37,280 bases of DNA from Lachnospiraceae bacterium. Lineage in GTDB: Bacteria; Bacillota; Clostridia; Lachnospirales; Lachnospiraceae. Positions 33,255 through 37,280 of the stretch are shown here, in pieces (position 1 is the first letter of the stretch; each line of letters opens with the position of its first letter). Both the position numbers and the translations under genes were made by a program. The notes under the pieces were generated by a model that was given only the letters and a program-made list of their open reading frames with translations, made no database searches and was not told the DNA's origin. Where the stretch lies: the NCBI GenBank assembly GCA_017427685.1, contig JAFRSH010000019.1:1-37280 (forward strand), given 5' to 3'.

Positions 33255-34385
33255 TTATACCACTTTTAAAGCGTCAGCCACTAAGTCAATTTCTCTATGT
33301 TTTTCATCCTCTGTAATATGAACATACAGATTCATGGTAATACCGATACTGGAATGACCTAAAATCTTCTGCAGAGTCTTGGGTTTCATTCCACCCTCAA
33401 TGCATCTTGTCGCAAATGTATGTCTGAGTACATGCATTGAAAATCTCGGAATGCCTACACGGTCGCAATACTTAAATAAGCCTGTATCATAAGTGCTGTT
33501 CTTGACCGGTGTTCCCTTTCTACATAGAAAGACTATATCTTTCCATTCAATCGGCACGAGCTTTAAGCTCTTATTCTTTGATCTCTGGTTTTCAAGAATA
33601 CGAATTGCTTCGTCTGTAAGAGGAATTGTACGGTAGCCAGATTTGCTCTTAGGTGGACCAACTCTCCACTCACCTACCTTATAGCGATATTCCATCGTCC
33701 TTTCGATCTTCATAGTACGATTTTCGAAGTCGATGTCGCTCCATCTAAGTCCTATAAGCTCACCTGTACGAAGTCCGGTCTGTAATACGAAGCGGTACTG
33801 ATTCTCATAGCTGTAACCCACCACAGCTTCCAAGAACTTCTTCTGAACGTCAATCGTAAGGGCTTCTTTCTTATCTGAAGGTTTTCCCATATCGCTCTTT
33901 AATGACTTCTTGCAAGGGTTTGCGATGAGTACATCATTCTCCCTGGCAAACTCAAACATATTATAAAGAGCAATCCGCGTCTGGTATATGGTAGTCGTCT
34001 TATAGCCCTCATCAGCCATATCTGAAAAAATCTTCTGGCAGTGAATGGGCTTCACATCAGTTAAGAGTTTATTGCCTATAACACTCTTGATATTACGCTC
34101 ATACCGTTCCGAATAGTTTCTGACCGTATTTGGTCTCACTGTCTGCTTTTTTATCCCTATCCAATAATCGAACCAGGCATCAACGAGCATATCCGTTGCC
34201 TGGTCGAGGTCACTGTGTTGGTCTATATATGTAGCATCAGCAAGCCACTGTTTTACCTCTTGAAGTTTCTTGGATCTTTTCGTTCTGCGTTTCCCAAACT
34301 TATCAACAAATCTGGCGAAGTAAGTTCCGTTAGGTTGCTGAACGATTCCTGCTCCAATCTCCTTTCCTTTGAGATCTTTTCCCAT
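33255..34385 (-). CDS. int: Tyrosine recombinase / site-specific integrase
   Basis: A 376-residue integrase. An N-terminal arm-binding domain (about 10-60, with TYFARFVDKFGKRRTKR) and a SAM-like core-binding domain (about 65-160) precede the catalytic domain. Active-site residues are visible: R206 (TGLRTGELIGLRW), K248, H318 and R321 (HVLRHTFATR), H344 (LGHSS) and the nucleophile Y354. The type matches Tn916/phage-like Int of Firmicutes. AAGGAGCC lies before the ATG. It has its own promoter at 34432-34460, separate from the rha-sigma-xis group. All catalytic residues are present, so it is probably active. Confidence 0.95.
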   Translation of the reverse strand: MGKDLKGKEIGAGIVQQPNGTYFARFVDKFGKRRTKRSKKLQEVKQWLADATYIDQHSDLDQATDMLVDAWFDYWIGIKKQTVRPNTVRNYSERYERNIKSVIGNKLLTDVKPIHCQKIFSDMADEGYKTTTIYQTRIALYNMFEFARENDVLIANPCKKSLKSDMGKPSDKKEALTIDVQKKFLEAVVGYSYENQYRFVLQTGLRTGELIGLRWSDIDFENRTMKIERTMEYRYKVGEWRVGPPKSKSGYRTIPLTDEAIRILENQRSKNKSLKLVPIEWKDIVFLCRKGTPVKNSTYDTGLFKYCDRVGIPRFSMHVLRHTFATRCIEGGMKPKTLQKILGHSSIGITMNLYVHITEDEKHREIDLVADALKVV

Positions 34386-34521
34386 TTAAGGCTCCTTTCT
34401 AAGCTATAAGAGCCCCAAATTAGCACGCTATATTATACACCAACCGGGGCTCAATTGCAATGTTATTTCATTTTTTTGATAGCCGACAAACCGCGGAATC
34501 ATCACGTTTGTCGGAGATGCG
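34386..34521. repeat. int/xis intergenic inverted repeats
   Basis: Two inverted repeats lie in this gap. GAGCCCC (34410-34416) and GGGGCTC (34446-34452) flank the int -10. CCGACAAAC (34483-34491) and GTTTGTCGG (34506-34514) form a 9-bp stem between the xis stop and the int promoter, without a T-tract on either strand. They may be operators for int control or excisionase/integrase binding sites. Confidence 0.45.
34432..34460 (-). promoter_or_regulatory. Sigma-A-type promoter of int
   Basis: Read on the minus strand: TTGCAA (34455-34460), 17-nt spacer, perfect TATAAT (34432-34437). The start would fall near 34425, giving a leader of about 40 nt. The GAGCCCC/GGGGCTC repeat surrounds it. Confidence 0.7.
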
Positions 34522-34779
34522 CTATATCTCAATGTTGTCAGAAATGAACTTCTCAAATTCCTTTCTCTTAACAAGTTTCTTCTTACCCACATATAAGACA
34601 AAAGGACATCTCGGAGAGCGAAGCAGACACTCCAACTTGTTGATACCGATATTGGAATACTCTGCAGCCTCCTTTATGGTGAGCGCAACTTTACATTGAA
34701 TAGGAACGGTCTGAACTTCAGCCTGCTCCTTGGCATATATACCGGATTCTTTGTAATCACTGTCAGATATAACATTCAT
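34522..34779 (-). CDS. xis: Excisionase-like small HTH protein
   Basis: An 85-residue protein whose C-terminal two thirds form a winged-helix of the excisionase/MerR-like type: ALTIKEAAEYSNIGINKLECLL, then VLYVGKKKLVKRKEFEKFI, closely recalling Tn916 Xis. Such proteins bend DNA and direct integrase toward excision. GGAGG lies eight bases before the ATG at 34779. A GTG nine bases earlier overlaps the ribosome site and is unlikely. It begins one base after the sigma-like gene stop and sits upstream of int. Confidence 0.88.
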   Translation of the reverse strand: MNVISDSDYKESGIYAKEQAEVQTVPIQCKVALTIKEAAEYSNIGINKLECLLRSPRCPFVLYVGKKKLVKRKEFEKFISDNIEI

Positions 34780-34780
34780 C

Positions 34781-35359
34781 TCACTCACCTCCCCTACAGT
34801 TCATTTCAAGGCATTCAAGGATTTCCTCACGGATTTCTGCACGGATACGCTCCATGCGCTTTTTGATAGCCTCATAAGTTCTGCCTTCATCATCTGCGAT
34901 TTCTTTAAAAAGCCGTCCTTCGAGCAAATACTGTTTCATAATCTTGGAATCACTCTCATCCAGATCTTCGATTATTTCTTCCAACAGTTCGAAATCCATA
35001 CGCATAATGCTTACAAGACGAATTTCATCCTCATATAAAGAAGCATCCTTGATTCCTTTAAGAAGCCCTTTATCCACTTCGCCGGTCTTAAAAGCATCTT
35101 CTATCATGATGTTGGTAGCTGCCTCATTGAAGGTCGGGTCACTTGTGCCGGAGGTCTGTACTCTGACTCCAAGCTCGCCTCTTGCGTGGCTACGCAGGTA
35201 TTCTTTTTCCGATTTGATCTTGTACTGAATCTTCTTCTCAGCTTTGCGGATGATCTTCGGGAAGACCGCATAATTGTTAAGCATTATGACCAGTCTTCCC
35301 TCTGCATCATTAGAACGATAGCTGCGAAGGATATCAGTTTCTTCGCCGTTAATTCTCAT
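34781..35359 (-). CDS. Sigma-factor-like HTH regulator of the element
   Basis: A 192-residue protein. The C-terminal part (about 120-185) resembles a sigma region 4 helix-turn-helix: LDESDSKIMKQYLLEG, then FKEIADDEGRTYEAIKKRMERIRAEI. The N-terminal half is charged and helical without a clear region 2. Genes of this kind are common in conjugative and phage-like elements of Clostridia and probably control element transcription. AAGGAG lies nine bases before the ATG. It is packed between the rha gene (14-nt gap) and xis (1-nt gap), so the three form one operon. Confidence 0.7.
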   Translation of the reverse strand: MRINGEETDILRSYRSNDAEGRLVIMLNNYAVFPKIIRKAEKKIQYKIKSEKEYLRSHARGELGVRVQTSGTSDPTFNEAATNIMIEDAFKTGEVDKGLLKGIKDASLYEDEIRLVSIMRMDFELLEEIIEDLDESDSKIMKQYLLEGRLFKEIADDEGRTYEAIKKRMERIRAEIREEILECLEMNCRGGE

Positions 35360-35373
35360 CTATCGCCGCTCCT

Positions 35374-36021
35374 TTACTGCAATTTTTTCATGAAGTACCA
35401 CTCCAGGTATCTCTTGCGTTCCTGGAAGTCAGGCGTTGATACCAGCAACCCGATATCCACCCTCTGCAGACGGTCAATGGCCTCAATCTGCTTTGTGGTA
35501 AGATAAGGACGAATGCTTGTCCCAGGCTTGAGTCCATGCTCTTCACGAACCTGCTTGGCCGTCTTTCCAAGAGCGATACGGTTTAAAAGGTCAGCCTCAT
35601 TGCTGAAGTAGTAAGGCTTAGGGCTTTCATGGAGAAGCATTATGTTCTCTGTGAGAAGAGGGAACTCTGTCCTTGCCTCAAGCAGATACTTGATAAACTC
35701 TTCCATCTCGTTGAATCTCTTGATATACGCTTCTTTGAAGGAAGCAGCTTTCTTTCCCCTATACCCCATCACCAAGAACACGAAGCCATCACGGGTCATG
35801 TTGAAGCAGGCCTGTCTGTGCCCCTGCAGGTTGATGTAGCTCGACTCCTCAAAATTGAGGAGTCGGAACTCTTCCGAGCAGTCAAGATTTCTGATGTCTC
35901 TTACTACGTTGTCATGACGTTTTTCAAAAATCTGTGCCACCACAAGGCTGTCCGCTCTCACAACACCGTCAGCATCCGCATAGATGCCAAGTTCGTTTTT
36001 TGCTACAAGATTTTTCTTCAT
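35374..36021 (-). CDS. Rha family phage regulatory protein
   Basis: A 215-residue protein with the Rha (phage regulatory) domain in residues of about 15-115: SLVVAQIFEKRHDNVVRDIRNL, then FNMTRDGFVFLVMGYRGKKAASFKEAYIKRFNEME. These are the hallmark segments of Rha/antirepressor-type proteins. The C-terminal region (about 125-215) is different and not recognised. GAAAGGAAAAG lies before the ATG. The gene opens a likely rha-sigma-xis operon. A long folded leader with a terminator lies immediately upstream, so expression may be attenuated. Confidence 0.85.
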   Translation of the reverse strand: MKKNLVAKNELGIYADADGVVRADSLVVAQIFEKRHDNVVRDIRNLDCSEEFRLLNFEESSYINLQGHRQACFNMTRDGFVFLVMGYRGKKAASFKEAYIKRFNEMEEFIKYLLEARTEFPLLTENIMLLHESPKPYYFSNEADLLNRIALGKTAKQVREEHGLKPGTSIRPYLTTKQIEAIDRLQRVDIGLLVSTPDFQERKRYLEWYFMKKLQ

Positions 36022-36058
36022 TGCTTTTCCTTTCCGCCTGTGACCTGCGGTCGGGATA

Positions 36059-36090
36059 CAAAAAGGAGCCGGTAGCCATCCACCGACTCC
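36059..36090 (-). terminator. Intrinsic terminator inside the rha leader
   Basis: On the minus strand GGAGTCGGT (36082-36090) pairs with ACCGGCTCC (36065-36073), 9 bp with one G-U, followed by TTTTT (36060-36064). It lies 40 nt before the rha ATG, so it would stop transcription ahead of rha unless it is overcome. Confidence 0.75.
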
Positions 36091-36218
36091 AACATCCCTG
36101 AAATGGCATAAGAAGTAACGGTGGGTGCTTCGAAGTCAAGACTCGGTTAATCCGAAATCTCGAATCTCCTTATGCATCCCGCCGCCTTAATGGCCATCTC
36201 AGGCATTGAGATTATTTT
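36059..36218 (-). ncRNA. Structured leader or small RNA upstream of rha
   Basis: About 160 nt with several nested pairings: GCATAAG/CTTATGC (36106-36112 with 36169-36175), an inner CGG/CCG hairpin near 36144-36153, and the terminator at 36059-36090. On the minus strand CCACCG (36119-36124) can pair with CGGTGG (36080-36085), which overlaps the 5' arm of the terminator, so the two pairings exclude each other. This is an attenuator or riboswitch-like arrangement, or a separate small RNA. I do not recognise a known class. On the plus strand ATCTCA/TGAGAT (36196-36212) is followed by TATTTTG and could end an RNA running the other way. Confidence 0.5.
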
Positions 36219-36257
36219 GTTAACTGTTACAAAACAGCTTCTATAAAAGCTAACTTA

Positions 36258-36286
36258 ATTCTACGGAAAGCCCATGAATACTGAAA
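36258..36286 (-). promoter_or_regulatory. Candidate promoter of the rha leader
   Basis: Read on the minus strand: TTTCAG (36281-36286), 17-nt spacer, TAGAAT (36258-36263). The -35 is weak, in keeping with an activator-dependent promoter. Four phased repeats lie directly upstream at 36297-36333. Confidence 0.45.
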
Positions 36287-36296
36287 CAAGCCCACT

Positions 36297-36333
36297 TGGG
36301 ATAGATTTGGGACGATTTGGGTTAGTGTTGGGA
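36297..36333 (+). repeat. Four helically phased TGGGA/T iterons
   Basis: TGGGA at 36297-36301, TGGGA at 36308-36312, TGGGT at 36318-36322 and TGGGA at 36329-36333. Spacings are 11, 10 and 11 bp, about one helical turn each. Two copies share the longer core GATTTGGG. The array lies 11 bp upstream of the candidate -35 of the rha leader. Confidence 0.65.
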
Positions 36334-36349
36334 GAATGAAAAAAAACAT

Positions 36350-36385
36350 AAAAAAAGACCTCTTGCATCTCTGCAAGAAGCCTTT
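36350..36385 (-). terminator. Intrinsic terminator after the 250-residue cargo gene
   Basis: TCTTGCA (36361-36367) pairs with TGCAAGA (36372-36378) around a 4-nt loop, and the stem extends outward to about 14 bp through AAAGACC and AGCCTTT with G-U pairs. On the minus strand a run of seven T follows (36350-36356). It lies 13 nt after the stop of the gene at 36398. Confidence 0.85.
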
Positions 36386-36397
36386 TAGATCAGAAAA

Positions 36398-37150
36398 CTA
36401 TTCTACAAACAGCTCCGGAATATTAAATTGTATGTCCTGTGCCTCAGTTTCAACTCCGATATTACCGCACTCCAGGATGCTGCGCTTTATCTTCTTCTCT
36501 CCATCCACATCCGTCACATATTTACTGTAATTCGACGGCGTTTGGATATAGATAGAAGCCTCTCTGGAAAATCCATTTTGCTGCAAGAAGATTGTTATAG
36601 GGTTTGTTGTGCCATATTCCACGTATTCATACCAATCATTATCAAAGTTTTCAACTTGATGCACTGCTTTGTACTCCATAGAAAACTTTCTAAAATAGTT
36701 TGATATACTGAAAAGAAGCACATTCTCTATAACACTAAGCGATTCTGCAATAACAAGGTTCTTATGGTACTTTGAATTTGGATTATATGTTTCTTCAACC
36801 ATATAATCACCAGACCATACTCCGGTCCAAGGATTATTTTCCTTGTATCTTACAGCGCTTCTTACTATCGTATTAAGTCCATTTCCCCTTATCCAGCGAA
36901 GTAAAATCGTACAATACCACCTTATAACTGATTTTTCATCACCATTTCCACGTTTACCAATGGTTTTCTTTTCATAAATATCCCACTTAAATAGCCTTCG
37001 CAGCTCCCACATGAAATCAACAAGCTTTTCAAAATCAATTTCATCATTTTCACCAGTGAGCTCTGGATAGGCCATCCCCTTGACTATTGCATCATGCAAG
37101 TTTTCCGCCTGATCATAGGAAAGTGTAATATCCTCGCTTGTCCTCCTCAT
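36398..37150 (-). CDS. Unknown cargo protein, possibly related to helicase C-terminal regions
   Basis: A 250-residue protein, not firmly recognised. It is rich in aromatic residues and helical, with RWYCTILLRWIRGNGLNTIV, NVLLFSISNYFRKFS and a C-terminal block VEYGTTNPITIFLQQNGFSRE. From memory this last block resembles the end of large DEAD/DEAH helicases found in defence islands, but there is no helicase motor here, so any such link is a guess. The ATG at 37150 has no ribosome site upstream; AGGAGG falls just inside the coding start. It begins 4 nt after the stop of the partial upstream gene, so translation is probably coupled to it. Base composition is much more AT-rich than the core. A strong terminator follows. 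Confidence 0.65.
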   Translation of the reverse strand: MRRTSEDITLSYDQAENLHDAIVKGMAYPELTGENDEIDFEKLVDFMWELRRLFKWDIYEKKTIGKRGNGDEKSVIRWYCTILLRWIRGNGLNTIVRSAVRYKENNPWTGVWSGDYMVEETYNPNSKYHKNLVIAESLSVIENVLLFSISNYFRKFSMEYKAVHQVENFDNDWYEYVEYGTTNPITIFLQQNGFSREASIYIQTPSNYSKYVTDVDGEKKIKRSILECGNIGVETEAQDIQFNIPELFVE

Positions 37151-37154
37151 ATAA

Positions 37155-37280
37155 TCAAGTGTTTTTTATTGAAAAATCAAGGTTTTTAAGCCTTTTATAT
37201 CTCAGCGAATGAGTCACGATCATGGATATTTCTGGGTATCCGGTACCGAAATAGCGGTTGTTGGGTATACTAAATAGAAC
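37155..37280 (-). CDS. C-terminal end of an unknown gene (partial)
   Basis: An open frame enters from the right edge and gives 41 residues before a TGA at 37155-37157, including NNRYFGTGYPEISMIVTHSL and a basic end (RYKRLKNLDF). It is too short to name. The frame fills the whole remaining sequence with no stop, and the next gene starts 4 nt after it, as expected for a two-gene unit. The 41-residue stretch alone could still be chance. Confidence 0.45.
   Translation of the reverse strand, partial: VLFSIPNNRYFGTGYPEISMIVTHSLRYKRLKNLDFSIKNT

Larger units (their letters stand above)
33162..37280. mobile_element. Integrative element, one end (truncated by the window)
   Basis: The stretch carries integrase, excisionase, a sigma-like HTH protein, a Rha-type phage regulator and cargo, all on the minus strand, next to ychF. 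Base composition is clearly more AT-rich than the core, most of all beyond 36 kb. The integrase and small excisionase pair resembles Tn916-type modules. The Rha protein is phage-associated, so the element could be a phage remnant, satellite or conjugative element. The near end lies between about 33162 and 33255. The exact attachment core cannot be set because the far end is outside the window. Confidence 0.8.

Noticed and set aside
36059..36218. Assigning the rha leader to a known riboswitch (TPP, SAM, c-di-GMP, THF, T-box)
   Set aside because: A TGCCTGAGATGG stretch on the minus strand faintly recalls TPP, but the other conserved segments of that and the other classes are missing.
1..37280. 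CRISPR arrays, rRNA or tRNA genes
   Set aside because: No spaced identical repeats of array length, and no rRNA or tRNA-like sequence was seen on either strand.

Overview
The window looks like a chromosomal segment of a Clostridia-type Firmicute (Bacillota). The signs are the mraZ-rsmH-ftsL-ftsI-murD-ftsW-divIB-ftsZ division cluster, the order flavoprotein-cmk-ispH with ispH fused to S1 domains, the rimO-pgsA pair, a spore-type GerMN-like lipoprotein, and strong GGAGG ribosome binding sites throughout. Genus cannot be fixed from sequence reading alone. Nearly all genes lie on the minus strand, so transcription runs from high to low coordinates. The only clear plus-strand gene is the first one. 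I found no rRNA, tRNA or CRISPR array.

Layout from the right. (1) About 33.2-37.3 kb is the end of an integrated mobile element that continues past the window: the tail of an unknown gene, a 250-residue cargo protein, a long structured intergenic region, a Rha-type regulator, a sigma-like HTH protein, an excisionase and a tyrosine integrase. The element abuts the 5' side of ychF. (2) 30.6-33.1 kb carries ychF and lgt. (3) 21.6-30.4 kb is a compact division cluster headed by an MraZ-box promoter and closed by a terminator after ftsZ. It lacks murE, murF, mraY, murC and murG. (4) 17.2-21.6 kb carries three orphan Mrp antiporter subunits (E, F, G), an anchored hypothetical protein, rimO, pgsA and a GerMN-like lipoprotein. 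(5) 13.2-17.2 kb carries the flavoprotein gene, cmk and the ispH-S1 fusion. (6) 6.8-13.1 kb carries cheR, a divergent plsX, acpP, rnc and smc in tight linkage. (7) 1.9-6.8 kb carries ftsY followed by two paralogous membrane proteins with degenerate GGDEF and EAL domains. (8) The left end carries a NUDIX hydrolase gene, a plus-strand membrane protein gene, and a strongly folded RNA candidate at 90-234.

The core genes form envelope and division modules: peptidoglycan and septum assembly (ftsI, murD, ftsW, divIB, ftsZ), membrane lipid supply (plsX, acpP, pgsA), lipoprotein maturation (lgt), membrane targeting (ftsY) and chromosome organisation (smc). The two degenerate EAL proteins share an operon with ftsY, and cheR sits directly upstream of plsX. 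This hints that regulatory or motility-related proteins have been placed next to membrane biogenesis genes.

The least explained material is non-coding or in the mobile element: the rod-like RNA at the left end; the 200-nt leader before the Rha gene, which has mutually exclusive terminator and anti-terminator pairings; four helically phased TGGGA/T repeats just upstream of that leader's promoter; and paired GAGTACCACG repeats at the integrase end. These are the best candidates for undescribed biology here.
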